Source: Pseudomonas sp.
GTDB taxonomy: Bacteria; Pseudomonadota; Gammaproteobacteria; Pseudomonadales; Pseudomonadaceae
Direction: 5' to 3'
Assembly (NCBI GenBank): GCA_030603065.1
Contig: JAUVYN010000021.1
Span: forward strand, 1 to 43,818
Length of the DNA: 43,818 nt
The stretch's first letter is position 1. Each line of letters starts with the position of its first letter. Of this stretch, positions 1-10,145 are shown one piece after another. The notes beneath the pieces are model-generated. The model saw only the letters and a list, made by a program, of their open reading frames with translations, was not told the DNA's origin and searched no databases. Position numbers and translations under genes: made by a program.

Positions 1-1418
1 GCTTCTTCGATCACCCGCGGATACACGTTGTAGCCGCTGCACAGGATCATGTCCTTGGTGCGGTCAACTATGTACACCCAGCCGTCGGCATCCATATAGC
101 CGACATCACCCGTGCGCAGGAAGCCATCGGCGGTCATGGCCTCAGCGGTAGCGTCGCCCCGTTTCCAGTAACCGGCGGTAATGTTCGGCCCCCTAATACA
201 CACCTCGCCCCGTTCGCCAGCGGTCAGTTCGCGGTCACTGCCATCCAGCGCCAGGATGCGGATCTCGCAGCCCGGCACAGGCAGCCCGCAGGATCCTGGA
301 TGTGGTTCTGCATCCTTGGGGGTGAAGGTGCCGGTAGTGGTGGTTTCGGTCATGCCCCAGCCTTCACGCAGGGCGCAGCCGGCCACCTGCTGATAACGCT
401 GCTGCACGTCCAGCGGCAAGGGCGCGCCGCCGGAGTTGCACATCTTCAGTGAAGTCAGGTCCAGTTCAGCGGTCAGCGGATGCGCGAGCAGGCCTATGAA
501 CATGGTTGGTACGCCGGGGAAGGTGGTTATGCGGCTACCGTGAATCTCACGCAGCACGGTTTCGGCATCGAAGCGCGGGTGCAGGTAGATCTCGGCCCCC
601 ATATGCAGGCTGAACACCATATTGATCATCAGTGCGTAGATATGAAAGGGCGGCAACACTGCCAGCACACGCTCCTGACCGGGCTCGAGATAGCTGCGCA
701 GAATCTCGCGCAGCTGGGCGCAGGAGCTGCTGATATTGGCATGGGTCAGCATGGCACCCTTGGGCAGGCCGGTGGTGCCACCGGTGTACTGCAGGGCCGC
801 CAGAGCGGTCCGGGGGTCTTCGAGCGGGTGCCGGCGAAGGGTACCTGCATGCTGAAGCACGTCGGCGAAGCTGTGGCACTGCGCGCCGTACTCGACTTCC
901 GCCTTCGGCCCAAGCTGCCCGGCAACCTGCGGGTCCACCGCCGAACAGAACTCGGTCAATTGGCCGACCACCAGCGCCTGCAACCGGCTACTGGCCAACA
1001 GCGAGGCCATCTTCGGGTAGAAGGCGGCCAGATCCAGCGTCAGCATGATGTCGGTTTCGCTGTCTTCGATCTTGTGCGCCAGGGTGCGCTCGGCGTCCAG
1101 CGGCGAATAATTGACCACGGTGCCGCCGGCACGCAGCACGGCGAAGAAGCCGATGAAATAGTGCGGGCAGTTCGGCAGATAAAGCCCGACATGTACGCCC
1201 GGTCCAACACCCAGCGTCTGCAGGCCAATCGCCGCTCTCTCGATCAGCCGATCCAGCTCTGCATAGGAAAGCTTGCTGCCGAGAAAGTCGATGGCCGGCC
1301 GGTCGCCGTGGGCAGCCACCGCCTCGGCCAGTAGTTCGTCGACACTGCACAGGGCCAGCGGGGCATCCCAGCGCACAGCTTCGGGAAAGGAATTCAACCA
1401 GCGCAGTTCTGAGCTCAC
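1..1418 (-). CDS. Long-chain-fatty-acid-CoA ligase-like AMP-binding enzyme (C-terminus cut by window edge)
   Basis: This is an acyl-activating enzyme of the ANL superfamily, which forms an acyl-AMP and then an acyl-CoA. About 472 residues are present; the C-terminal lid domain runs off the window at position 1. Visible motifs are the phosphate-binding loop YTGGTTGLPKGA, the GWGMTET motif and the RTGDVGYMD...VDRTKDMI hinge region, in the usual order. The start is a GTG at 1418, chosen because a perfect AGGAGG (1425-1430) sits 6 nt upstream on the minus strand and the protein then begins MSSELRWLNS, directly before the N-terminal domain. It is transcribed divergently from the RND efflux genes. 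Overall layout resembles FadD-like medium/long-chain ligases, but the true substrate cannot be read from sequence. Nearby genes do not form a degradation pathway with it. Confidence 0.9.
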   Translation of the reverse strand, partial: MSSELRWLNSFPEAVRWDAPLALCSVDELLAEAVAAHGDRPAIDFLGSKLSYAELDRLIERAAIGLQTLGVGPGVHVGLYLPNCPHYFIGFFAVLRAGGTVVNYSPLDAERTLAHKIEDSETDIMLTLDLAAFYPKMASLLASSRLQALVVGQLTEFCSAVDPQVAGQLGPKAEVEYGAQCHSFADVLQHAGTLRRHPLEDPRTALAALQYTGGTTGLPKGAMLTHANISSSCAQLREILRSYLEPGQERVLAVLPPFHIYALMINMVFSLHMGAEIYLHPRFDAETVLREIHGSRITTFPGVPTMFIGLLAHPLTAELDLTSLKMCNSGGAPLPLDVQQRYQQVAGCALREGWGMTETTTTGTFTPKDAEPHPGSCGLPVPGCEIRILALDGSDRELTAGERGEVCIRGPNITAGYWKRGDATAEAMTADGFLRTGDVGYMDADGWVYIVDRTKDMILCSGYNVYPRVIEE

Positions 1419-1670
1419 GGCACGCCTCCTTGGGGGGTCGTCTTGTTCTTGTGTGACTTCGAAAGTAGCGCGCCGGTGTCTCGACGGGAAGACATATCGA
1501 TTCTGGATATGGGCAACCATAATAGCGCAGCCCGCGTTCGACCAACGATTTGCAAGAAGGGTGAGGCGTCATGCTGGCCCATAAGGCAACAGGCTTTTCC
1601 TCCAGGGCTATTGCTCCGCAGCGCGCCCGCGCGCTATACAGGACAGCATTTCGCCGTGACAGGACTCACC

Positions 1671-2918
1671 ATGCGCAAGCGCCTCGTGCCCTTACTGATC
1701 GTTGCCTTCGGCATTCTCGTTTTTGTCGTCTTGCGCCTGACCCGTGATGTTCCTGCTCCAGCCACACCGCAGGAACGTAGCTGGCGAGTCGAGACGCTGG
1801 CCATCCAGCCGGACAGCTTCCAGCCCAGCCTGACCCTTTACGGCCAACTCGAATCACCGGCGCGTTTCACCGTGACGGCTCCCATGGCAGGCCGCATCGG
1901 CAGCCTGCCGGTACGCGATGGCGATATGGTCAGCGCCGGAAGTCAGTTGGTCGCGCTGGACGATGCCGATATCGAACCGGCGTTACAACAGGCCCGCGCC
2001 GACCAGGCAGACGCCGAAGCGCAACTTGCCAGCGAGCGGCTGGCCCATGCAAACGACCGCCAGGCGCTTGAGCTCGAACAGCGCATCCGGGCCAATGCCG
2101 AGCGCGCGCTCGAACGCAGCCGCCAACTGGTGGAACGGCGGCTGGCCCCCCAATCGGAACTCGATAACGTGACCGACGCGCTCGACCGTGCCGCGCTGAC
2201 CGTTGCCATCAGGCAGCGCAGCATCGAAGGTCATCCGAGCCGGTTGGCAGCACTGCAGGCGCGCGTGGAGCGCGCCCGGGCAGCACTCGACAGTATGCAG
2301 CGGGATGCCGAACGTAGCCGATTCAACGCGCCCTTCGATGGCGTCGTCGGTCAGGTACGCGTCGCCATAGGCGACCGGGTGGCGGCCAACGCGGCCCTGC
2401 TCGACTATTATCCCCTGACCGGAATGGAGCTGCGTGCCACCCTGCCCCAGGTATACAGCGCCGCTTTCGTGGATGCGCTGGCCCGAGGCCAGACCCTGAA
2501 GGCGGTAACGCTGGAAGAACCGGTGCTCGAACTGACGCTGCGACGGATCGCCGGGCAGGCCGATCCCCGCGGCGTCGAAGCGATCTTCAGTCTCGATCAG
2601 CCTCATCCCGGTCTGCGCGTCGGCAACCTTATGGCGGTCAGTGTCGCCCGGCCAGCCCAGGACCAGAGCGTCGCCCTGCCCTACACCGCGCTCTACGGCA
2701 ATGACACCGTCTACCAACTGGTCGAAGGCCGCATGCAGCGCATCGGCGTACAGCGCGTTGGCGAAGTGCTGATGGAGTCCGGTGAGCGCTGGGTGCTGGT
2801 CAGCGCGGTCGAGCTTCAGCCGGGAATGCAGATCATCACCACCCACCTGCCCAATGCAATCAGTGGCCTGCGGGTGGAAACCGCCAGCACTGCAGCTACC
2901 GTGGAGCCTGGGCAATGA
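1671..2918 (+). CDS. RND efflux periplasmic adaptor (membrane fusion protein, HlyD/AcrA family)
   Basis: This 415-residue protein is the periplasmic adaptor of a tripartite RND pump. An N-terminal hydrophobic segment (MRKRLVPLLIVAFGILVFVV) anchors it to the inner membrane. It is followed by a lipoyl half-motif (VTAPMAGRIGSLPVRDGDMV), a long alpha-helical hairpin rich in Ala, Arg, Glu and Gln (about residues 105-210), the second lipoyl half (FNAPFDGVVGQVRVAIGDRV) and C-terminal beta-barrel domains. ATG 1671 is preferred because AGGA (1661-1664) is 6 nt upstream and the hydrophobic anchor begins there; a GTG at 1656 is also in frame. The stop overlaps the start of the pump gene (ATGA), so the two are translationally coupled. 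No outer-membrane factor gene lies next to them, so the pump presumably borrows a TolC/OprM-type channel. Substrate unknown. Confidence 0.92.
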   Translation: MRKRLVPLLIVAFGILVFVVLRLTRDVPAPATPQERSWRVETLAIQPDSFQPSLTLYGQLESPARFTVTAPMAGRIGSLPVRDGDMVSAGSQLVALDDADIEPALQQARADQADAEAQLASERLAHANDRQALELEQRIRANAERALERSRQLVERRLAPQSELDNVTDALDRAALTVAIRQRSIEGHPSRLAALQARVERARAALDSMQRDAERSRFNAPFDGVVGQVRVAIGDRVAANAALLDYYPLTGMELRATLPQVYSAAFVDALARGQTLKAVTLEEPVLELTLRRIAGQADPRGVEAIFSLDQPHPGLRVGNLMAVSVARPAQDQSVALPYTALYGNDTVYQLVEGRMQRIGVQRVGEVLMESGERWVLVSAVELQPGMQIITTHLPNAISGLRVETASTAATVEPGQ

Positions 2919-5900
2919 GCACTGGCGGTAATCCCATCAGTTTTTTCGTCCGCCACAAGGTGGCGGCCAACCTGCTGATGCTGGTCATGCTTGGGGCTGG
3001 GGTTCTCGGGCTGATGCGCATGAACATCCAGTTCTTTCCGACCTTCGCCCTGGACTTCGTGACCGTAAGGGTCGTCTGGAGTGGCGCGGCTGCGGAGGAT
3101 GTGCAGCAGGCCATCACCCAGCCGCTCGAACAGCGACTGCGCAGCGTGGAAAACCTGAAATCGATGACGTCCACCTCGGCGCAGGGCGTCTCGAGCATCA
3201 CCCTCGAGTTTCGGGAGGGCACCAACCCGGTGGTGGCGCTGGACGATGTGCGCCAGCAGGTCGACGAGTTCCGTAATCTGCCGGGGGACGCGGAGCGGCC
3301 CGAGGTGGCCAGGGTCGCACGTTACGATCCCATCGCCAACGTGTTGCTGTACGGTCCCTTCACCGACCACGAACTACGTAGCCTGGCCAACCGGCTGGAG
3401 CGCGACCTCCTGAACCGTGGGATCGACCGGGTGGAGATCCGCGGATTGCCCGCCCAGCAGATCAGCATCGAGGTACCCAACCGGCGGCTCCAGGAACTTG
3501 GCATGTCGCTCGACCAGATCGCCGACCGGGTGGCCGCCGAATCCCGAGACCTGCCCGCCGGACTCGCCGGAGAGCAGGACTCCGCCCGGGAGCTGCGCGC
3601 GGTCGAGCAACGGCGCTCGCCGGAACAGTTCGCCAACCTGCCCCTTCAGCCAGGTGGTGCGAATCACCTGCGCCTTGGGGATGTCGCCGACATTCGCCAG
3701 GAACCGCTGCGCAATCAGCCAGCCTTGAGCTTCAAGGGTCATCCGGCGGTGGAGCTGGTGCTGCAACGCTCCGAGAACGGCGACTCGCTGGCCTCGGCGG
3801 CCATCCTCAACCGGTGGGTCGAAGAAATACAGCCGAGCCTGCCGCCGGGACTGGAGATCCATGTCTACGATCAGGCCTGGCAGTTGATCAATGATCGCAT
3901 CGGCTTGCTGGTGAGCAACGGCATCGGCGGCCTGGCGCTGGTCCTGTTACTGCTCTATCTGTTTCTGCCGGGACGGGTCGCGCTCTGGGTCGCCATTGGT
4001 ATCCCTACCGCCTTTCTCGCTGCGCTGGCGGTGTTCTGGCTGATCGGAGGGTCGATCAACATGATCAGCCTGTTCGCGCTGATCATGGCGCTGGGCGTGA
4101 TCGTCGATGACGCCATCGTGGTGGGCGAGGATGCCGACGCGCACTTTCGTGCCGGCGAACAGCCCAGCCTGGCTTCGGAAGGTGCAGCGAGACGCATGCT
4201 GTGGCCGGTGGTGGCCTCGTCACTGACCACCATAGCGGCCTTCATGCCGCTACTGATGGTTGGCGGGATCTTCGGCAATATCCTGGGGGACATCCCCACG
4301 GTGATGATCTGCGTGCTCATTGCCTCGCTGCTCGAATGCTTCGTGGTCCTCCCACACCACCTGCGCAACGCCTTCAAGCCCGACCTTCAGACCGCCGGTA
4401 AAGGCTGGTTCAGGGCCGCCGGCGCGCGTCTCGATCGGTTTCGCGGCGGGTTCGACCGCCGTTTCGACGCATTCCGCCAAGGGCGCTTTCGGCGGTTTTC
4501 ACAACTATCATTGCGCTATCGCGGAGCCACCCTTGCAAGTGCGCTGGTCAGCGTATTGTTCGTCATCGGGCTCATGTCCAGCGGCCGAATAGGTTTCAGC
4601 TTTTTTCCCACACCGGAGCCGGAGGTCCTGACCGCCAATGTCAGCTTCGTGGCCGGTACCCCCAGGGCCGAAGTGGCGCGATTTCTCGACCATCTGCAGG
4701 ACACCCTGAATGCCACCGAAGAAGCCCTCGGCGGCGACTTGATCGTCACCGCCCTGGTGCGCCAGGGTGAAATCCTCGGCTCAGCCGGCATGGGGCGTAC
4801 CGGTGATCAGCTCGGCTCGATCCTGGTCGAACTGGTGTCCGCCGACCATCGTGACGTGCGTAACCAGACTTTCATTCGCGCCTGGCGCGAGCGCATCATC
4901 CTGCCCGCGGGAATCGACCGCCTCAGCATCACCGAGCGCACCGGAGGGCCGCCGGGCAAGGACGTCAACGTCCGCCTGACGGGCGAAGACCCGGCCCGGT
5001 TGAAAGAGGCAGCCGATGCACTGAGCGTGATGATCGCCTCGATCAACGGCGTGATCAGTACCCAGGACGACATGGCCTGGGGCCGCGAGCAACTGGTCTA
5101 CAGCCTGACGCCCTATGGCCAGGCACTGGGACTCAGCACCCAAAGCCTGGGACGACAGCTGCGCGCTGCCTACGACGGCCGACTGGCGCAGATCTACCAG
5201 CAGCGTTCGGACGAAATCGAGGTCAGGGTACAACTGCCGCGTGCGGAGCGGGAGCGCCTGGCGAGCCTCAGCGATCTCAGCATTCGGCTGGACGACGGGC
5301 GCTTTGTCCCGCTCAGTCAGGTGGCCAGTTTCAGCACTCGCCAAGGCTTCGAGGCATTGCGTCACGCCGAGGGGCGGTTGGCAGTTGAAGTCACGGCTGA
5401 TCTCGATCCAACACAGACCACCGCCGGCGTAGTGCTGCAGTCGCTGAGCGCTGTCCTGCCTGCGCTGGCTTCGGAATACAACGTGCGATACAGCTTCGAA
5501 GGCCGCTCCGCCGATCAGCGTGAAACCATGGCCGACATGCGCACCGGGCTGATCATCGGGCTGCTGCTGATGTATGCGGTGCTGGTCTGGGTATTCGCGT
5601 CCTGGAGCACACCCTTGATAGTGATGGCAGTCATTCCGCTGGCGCTGGTCGGCGCCCTGCTCGGCCACTGGGTGATGGGCCTGAACATGACCATACTTTC
5701 GCTTTTCGGACTGTTCGGCCTGTCCGGCATCGTGGTCAACAACTCGATCATCCTGGTCAGCTTTTATCAGCAGGAGTGCAAGCTTGGCCTCGGCATCAAC
5801 GAAGCGCTCAACGAGGCAGTGGTACAGCGGCTGCGAGCAGTTCTGCTGACATCACTGACGACAGTGGGCGGGCTGTTGCCGCTGCTCTTCGAGACCTCGC

Positions 5901-6064
5901 TCCAGGCGCAGTTTCTGATCCCCATGGCCACTTCCATCGCGTTCGGCCTTGGCTTCTCTACGCTGCTGGTGTTGCTGGTGATTCCGGCATTGCTGTCGGT
6001 ACTGGAGAACTACAAGGAAGGACGGCAGGCGCGCCGGATGGTGCAGGTGGGAGAACAGGGCTGA
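2915..6064 (+). CDS. RND-family inner-membrane efflux transporter (AcrB-like)
   Basis: This 1049-residue proton-driven transporter has the duplicated RND plan: one N-terminal membrane helix, a large periplasmic loop, a helix bundle (about 330-540), a second periplasmic loop and a C-terminal bundle (about 870-1030). The proton-relay aspartate pair of TM4 is visible at about D398-D399 (GVIVDDAIVVGED). The region matching TM10 of AcrB reads GLSGIVVNNSIILV, so the lysine found there in AcrB is absent; this is seen in a broad subgroup of RND pumps often annotated only as acriflavin resistance. It overlaps the adaptor gene by 4 nt. Both form a two-gene operon ending at a perfect hairpin (6070-6097). 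The exported compound cannot be inferred. Confidence 0.93.
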   Translation: MSTGGNPISFFVRHKVAANLLMLVMLGAGVLGLMRMNIQFFPTFALDFVTVRVVWSGAAAEDVQQAITQPLEQRLRSVENLKSMTSTSAQGVSSITLEFREGTNPVVALDDVRQQVDEFRNLPGDAERPEVARVARYDPIANVLLYGPFTDHELRSLANRLERDLLNRGIDRVEIRGLPAQQISIEVPNRRLQELGMSLDQIADRVAAESRDLPAGLAGEQDSARELRAVEQRRSPEQFANLPLQPGGANHLRLGDVADIRQEPLRNQPALSFKGHPAVELVLQRSENGDSLASAAILNRWVEEIQPSLPPGLEIHVYDQAWQLINDRIGLLVSNGIGGLALVLLLLYLFLPGRVALWVAIGIPTAFLAALAVFWLIGGSINMISLFALIMALGVIVDDAIVVGEDADAHFRAGEQPSLASEGAARRMLWPVVASSLTTIAAFMPLLMVGGIFGNILGDIPTVMICVLIASLLECFVVLPHHLRNAFKPDLQTAGKGWFRAAGARLDRFRGGFDRRFDAFRQGRFRRFSQLSLRYRGATLASALVSVLFVIGLMSSGRIGFSFFPTPEPEVLTANVSFVAGTPRAEVARFLDHLQDTLNATEEALGGDLIVTALVRQGEILGSAGMGRTGDQLGSILVELVSADHRDVRNQTFIRAWRERIILPAGIDRLSITERTGGPPGKDVNVRLTGEDPARLKEAADALSVMIASINGVISTQDDMAWGREQLVYSLTPYGQALGLSTQSLGRQLRAAYDGRLAQIYQQRSDEIEVRVQLPRAERERLASLSDLSIRLDDGRFVPLSQVASFSTRQGFEALRHAEGRLAVEVTADLDPTQTTAGVVLQSLSAVLPALASEYNVRYSFEGRSADQRETMADMRTGLIIGLLLMYAVLVWVFASWSTPLIVMAVIPLALVGALLGHWVMGLNMTILSLFGLFGLSGIVVNNSIILVSFYQQECKLGLGINEALNEAVVQRLRAVLLTSLTTVGGLLPLLFETSLQAQFLIPMATSIAFGLGFSTLLVLLVIPALLSVLENYKEGRQARRMVQVGEQG

Positions 6065-6069
6065 CCCAC

Positions 6070-6097
6070 GGCAGTCCGCCGAAGACGGCGGACTGCC
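6070..6097. terminator. Perfect hairpin between convergent RND and qmcA genes
   Basis: An 11-bp perfect inverted repeat (GGCAGTCCGCC / GGCGGACTGCC) with a 6-nt loop lies between the stop codons of the convergent RND pump and qmcA genes. There is no clear T-run on either side, so it may act as a bidirectional terminator or RNA 3'-end stabiliser rather than a canonical intrinsic terminator. Confidence 0.6.
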
Positions 6098-6104
6098 AGG
6101 AACC

Positions 6105-7043
6105 TCAGACGCGGGGTGCGCCACCGTCCTTGACCGTCTCGAGGGTCTTGGTAATGGCTGCAACCGCAGAGCCGATGTTGCTCAACTCCGCCGGCAGAAT
6201 CATGGTGTTGTTGGTCTTGGCAAGCTTCCCGAATTCGTTGACATACTGCTCAGCGACCCGCAGCGATACCGCTTCCTTGCCGCCCGGCATGTTGATCGCC
6301 TGCGCCACCAGACGCAGGCCCTCTGCGGTAGCACCAGCGACCAGCTCGATCTGCCGCGCCTTACCTTCGGCTTCGTTGATCTGGCGCTGCTTGTCCGCTT
6401 CCGAAAGGTTGATGGTTTCCTGTTTGATACCTTCGGATACGTTGATCTTGGCCTGCCGCTCACCTTCGGACTGGGCAACCACCGCCCGACGCTCCCGCTC
6501 GGCGCGCATCTGCTTTTCCAAAGCATCCAGAATAGTCGCCGGCAGCTCGATGTCAGCGATCTCGTAACGCATCACCTTCACGCCCCAGGGCCGCGCCGCC
6601 TCGTCCAGTACCTCGACGACCTGCACGTTGATGGTCTCGCGCTCCTCGAAGGTCTTGTCCAGATCGATCTTGCCGACCACAGAACGCAGGGTAGTCTGAG
6701 CCAGCTGCATGGCAGCATAGCGGTAATCATTGATGCCGTAGCTGGCTGCCTTGGGATCGATCACCTGCAAATAGAGCACCCCGTTGACCACCACCTGGAT
6801 GTTGTCCTTGGTCACGCAGGCCTGGCGGTCGACATCGATGGCTTCTTCCTTGAGCGTATGTTTGTAGGCAATGCGATCAACGAAGGGAATCAGCAGGTGA
6901 AAGCCCGCGTCCAGTGTCTTGGTGTATTTGCCGAGGCGCTCGACCACATAGGCATTACGCTGCGGCACGATTTGCGCCGTCTTGGCGACTGTGATGACGA
7001 CAAGAGCCAGAAAGGCCAGTGAGACGATCGTTGCGATTTCCAT
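6105..7043 (-). CDS. qmcA: SPFH/stomatin-family membrane protein (QmcA-like)
   Basis: This 312-residue protein belongs to the SPFH (stomatin/prohibitin/flotillin/HflK) family. It has a single N-terminal membrane segment (about residues 5-22), the SPFH core starting at the IVPQRNAYVVERLGKY segment, and a long charged coiled-coil near 180-250 (QMRAERERRAVVAQSEGERQ) ending in a small-residue-rich tail. Members form large ring or cage oligomers in the inner membrane and are linked to membrane-protein quality control. It is the second gene of a pair with an upstream NfeD-family gene (28-nt gap); this nfeD-SPFH pairing is widely conserved and supports the call. The start at 7043 gives a membrane segment right at the N-terminus, as is usual. 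Confidence 0.92.
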   Translation of the reverse strand: MEIATIVSLAFLALVVITVAKTAQIVPQRNAYVVERLGKYTKTLDAGFHLLIPFVDRIAYKHTLKEEAIDVDRQACVTKDNIQVVVNGVLYLQVIDPKAASYGINDYRYAAMQLAQTTLRSVVGKIDLDKTFEERETINVQVVEVLDEAARPWGVKVMRYEIADIELPATILDALEKQMRAERERRAVVAQSEGERQAKINVSEGIKQETINLSEADKQRQINEAEGKARQIELVAGATAEGLRLVAQAINMPGGKEAVSLRVAEQYVNEFGKLAKTNNTMILPAELSNIGSAVAAITKTLETVKDGGAPRV

Positions 7044-7071
7044 GCTTGATTCCCCGTTATGATTGATTCGG

Positions 7072-7539
7072 TCAGTTGCGCGGGACCGGGCGCTGAGCGC
7101 TCACGGTCAGAAGAATACCTTTGTTGGACACCACCCAGGCCGAATCCCCGGCCTTGAGTGGGTCATCCGACTCTGCGTCCCACTTGGCGCCATTGAGTTG
7201 AATTCGGCCGCCACCCTGGTTGAAATCCGTCAGGACCAGCACCCTTGCCCCGACGAGATCACCGCGGTCCGGCCCAGGATCCGCTTTGTTCGACACGTCA
7301 CCCCTGAGGTAACGCTTGAAATGCTTCCGCAGGCCGAATAGGGCCGCCAGGCTTATCAGCGCGAACCACAGTAGCTGCGCAGGCAGGCTTTCGATTACGC
7401 CAAAGTAGGTCAGCACGCCCACGACCAGCGCGCCGACACCAAAAAACACTGCGACCACTCCAGGGGCAACCACCTCTGAGATAAGCAGCAAAAAGCCCAG
7501 TACCAGCCAGAAACCGTATCCGTTCAGCATGTCAGTCAT
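7072..7539 (-). CDS. NfeD-family inner-membrane protein
   Basis: This 155-residue short NfeD-like protein has an N-terminal cluster of hydrophobic helices (about residues 5-75: YGFWLVLGFLLLISEVVAPG, VVAVFFGVGALVVGVLTYFG, LLWFALISLAALFGL), followed by a C-terminal OB-fold domain (ADPGPDRGDLVGARVLVLTD... through DPLKAGDSAWVVSNKG). It lacks the serine-protease domain of long NfeD proteins. NfeD proteins pair with SPFH partners, and the qmcA-like gene lies 28 nt downstream, so the two are likely co-transcribed and form one membrane complex. A start two codons inside (7530, MLNGYGF) is also possible. Confidence 0.88.
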   Translation of the reverse strand: MTDMLNGYGFWLVLGFLLLISEVVAPGVVAVFFGVGALVVGVLTYFGVIESLPAQLLWFALISLAALFGLRKHFKRYLRGDVSNKADPGPDRGDLVGARVLVLTDFNQGGGRIQLNGAKWDAESDDPLKAGDSAWVVSNKGILLTVSAQRPVPRN

Positions 7540-8773
<1,234 letters not shown>

Positions 8774-8778
8774 GGCCA

Positions 8779-8799
8779 TGGCCGGCGAGCCGCCGGCCA
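8779..8799. terminator. GC-rich hairpin between lipase and foldase genes
   Basis: A perfect 9-bp stem (TGGCCGGCG / CGCCGGCCA) with a 3-nt loop starts 5 nt after the lipase stop and ends 25 nt before the foldase start. It lacks a T-run. It may attenuate read-through or protect the lipase message, giving more lipase than foldase; this is inference. Confidence 0.4.
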
Positions 8800-8824
8800 A
8801 GGTCCTGACGCTGATGGAGCCTGC

Positions 8825-9814
8825 ATGAAAGTCCTTTTGTATAGCGCCGCACTGGCGCTGATCCTCACCGCCGGCTGGCAACTGAGCGGCCGCGAACCAG
8901 CCGAGTCGGCCACCACCAATGCCCAGCCTACCGGTCACGAAACGCCGCGACCGAACCTGATTTCGCTTACCCGTCCCGCTCCAGGATCGCAGCACGCTGT
9001 TGCTGCCGACTCGCTGCGCGGCACCGAAGTGGACGGCCAACTGATGGTGGACGAGCGCGGCGCGTTGGTGCTGGACGAACAACTGCGTCATCTGTTCGAC
9101 TACTTCTACACCACTGTCGGTGAAGTCAGCTTCGACGCAGCCACCGAAACCATTCGCGAACACCTCCGGGCTAGTCTGCCCCAACCGGCCCTGGATCAGG
9201 CACTGAACCTGTTGCTCCGCTACATCGACTACAAGACCGCGCTTGCCGACCTGGAGCGCGAGTTTCCGGTCGTAGCCGATCTGGAGGGGCTCCAGGCGCG
9301 CGAGGAGGCCGTCCAGCGTCTGCGTGCGAGCCTGTTCAGCATCGAGGCGCACAGGGCCTTCTTTGGCGCGGAAGAGGTTTACAACCTGTTCACCCTCCAG
9401 CGTCTGGCCATTGTCAATGATGATCAGTTGTCAGCCACTGACAAGGCCGAACGGATCGAGGCATTGCGCAATGACCTGCCCGGAGAAATGCAGGCACTGC
9501 TGGTGCCACAACTGCATCATCAGCTCAGCGACGAGACTGCAGCTTTGCTGGCCAGCGGCGGTGACGCCCACGCCCTGCGGGAGTTGCGCATGTCGATCGT
9601 CGGCCCGGAAGCCACCGAACGCCTGGAAGCACTGGACCGCGAGCGTGCGCGCTGGCAGCAGCGGCTCGACGCCTTTCAGGCAGAGCGCCAGGCGATTCTG
9701 GACTTTCCCGGGTTGGCCGAAAGCGACAAGCAGGCCGCCATCGACGAGCTGTTGCACGACAGTTTTGCCCCGTCAGAGCAGCTGCGCATCGCCGCCCTGA
9801 CGGCAAGCCAGTAG
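8825..9814 (+). CDS. lifO: Lipase-specific foldase (steric chaperone)
   Basis: This 329-residue membrane-anchored periplasmic foldase is needed for the upstream lipase to fold into an active form before secretion. The N-terminal anchor is MKVLLYSAALALILTAGW, followed by a low-complexity Ala/Pro/Thr linker (about 20-65) and the all-helical chaperone domain. The diagnostic foldase motif RxxFDY(F/C) is present as RHLFDYFYTTVGE (about residues 87-99), with Tyr where the consensus usually has Leu. Many Arg/Glu/Gln-rich helices follow, typical of the arms that wrap the lipase. ATG 8825 has GGAG 5 nt upstream. Gene order lipase-foldase matches other pseudomonads, so the two proteins are a cognate pair. 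Confidence 0.94.
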   Translation: MKVLLYSAALALILTAGWQLSGREPAESATTNAQPTGHETPRPNLISLTRPAPGSQHAVAADSLRGTEVDGQLMVDERGALVLDEQLRHLFDYFYTTVGEVSFDAATETIREHLRASLPQPALDQALNLLLRYIDYKTALADLEREFPVVADLEGLQAREEAVQRLRASLFSIEAHRAFFGAEEVYNLFTLQRLAIVNDDQLSATDKAERIEALRNDLPGEMQALLVPQLHHQLSDETAALLASGGDAHALRELRMSIVGPEATERLEALDRERARWQQRLDAFQAERQAILDFPGLAESDKQAAIDELLHDSFAPSEQLRIAALTASQ

Positions 9815-9895
9815 GATCACCGACAGGCGGTGCCGCGGGTAAGGGGTGCGCGACGGTCCAATGCAGATTCAGCAACGCGAATCCCAGGAGTACCC

Positions 9896-10102
9896 ATGCG
9901 CGCCGACGAATACCTCAAAAAGCACGGTCTGGAAGATGAAAAGAAGAACGAGGATCTGAAGGACAACAGCCTCAAGGGCAAGGCACTGGAGCGCGCCACT
10001 CACCCTGACCCGCCGCGCGCAGGCTCGCCACATGACTGGCAGGAATGGGAGGCCTTCCAGGCCAGCGAGAAACAGCGAAAGGAAGCCGATGCAGACAAGT
10101 AA
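9896..10102 (+). CDS. Small hydrophilic protein of unknown function
   Basis: This 68-residue, highly charged protein (Lys, Glu and Asp rich) has no signal peptide or membrane segment. It begins MRADEYLKKHGLEDEKKNED and contains a DPPRAGSPHDWQEWEAF segment with two Trp residues. The start at 9896 is supported by AGGAG (9886-9890) 5 nt upstream; the longer frame from 9830 has no such site. It follows the foldase gene by 81 nt on the same strand and ends before a perfect hairpin. I do not recognise a family with confidence. Confidence 0.65.
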   Translation: MRADEYLKKHGLEDEKKNEDLKDNSLKGKALERATHPDPPRAGSPHDWQEWEAFQASEKQRKEADADK

Positions 10103-10112
10103 AAGGAACGAG

Positions 10113-10138
10113 TGTCCCCGGCCTGGCGGCCGGGGACA
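10113..10138. terminator. Perfect 11-bp hairpin between convergent genes
   Basis: TGTCCCCGGCC and its exact complement GGCCGGGGACA surround a 4-nt loop (TGGC). It lies between the small hydrophilic gene (+) and ydbL (-), which converge here. There is no T-run, so it is best read as a bidirectional terminator or 3'-end stabilising stem. Confidence 0.65.
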
Positions 10139-10145
10139 GCACCGA

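Noticed and set aside
480-1334. 284-codon open frame on the + strand
   Set aside because: It lies antisense to the acyl-CoA ligase, whose motifs are complete; the frame gives low-complexity Gln/His/Arg-rich sequence typical of high-GC shadows and no ribosome site.
1443-1670. N-terminal extension of the RND adaptor from 1443
   Set aside because: The extra 76 residues are Arg/Pro/Gln-rich and would place the membrane anchor internally; ATG 1671 has a ribosome site and a standard anchor.
5776-6567. 263-codon open frame spanning the RND end and the qmcA antisense strand
   Set aside because: It crosses a terminator-like hairpin and two real genes; composition is not protein-like.
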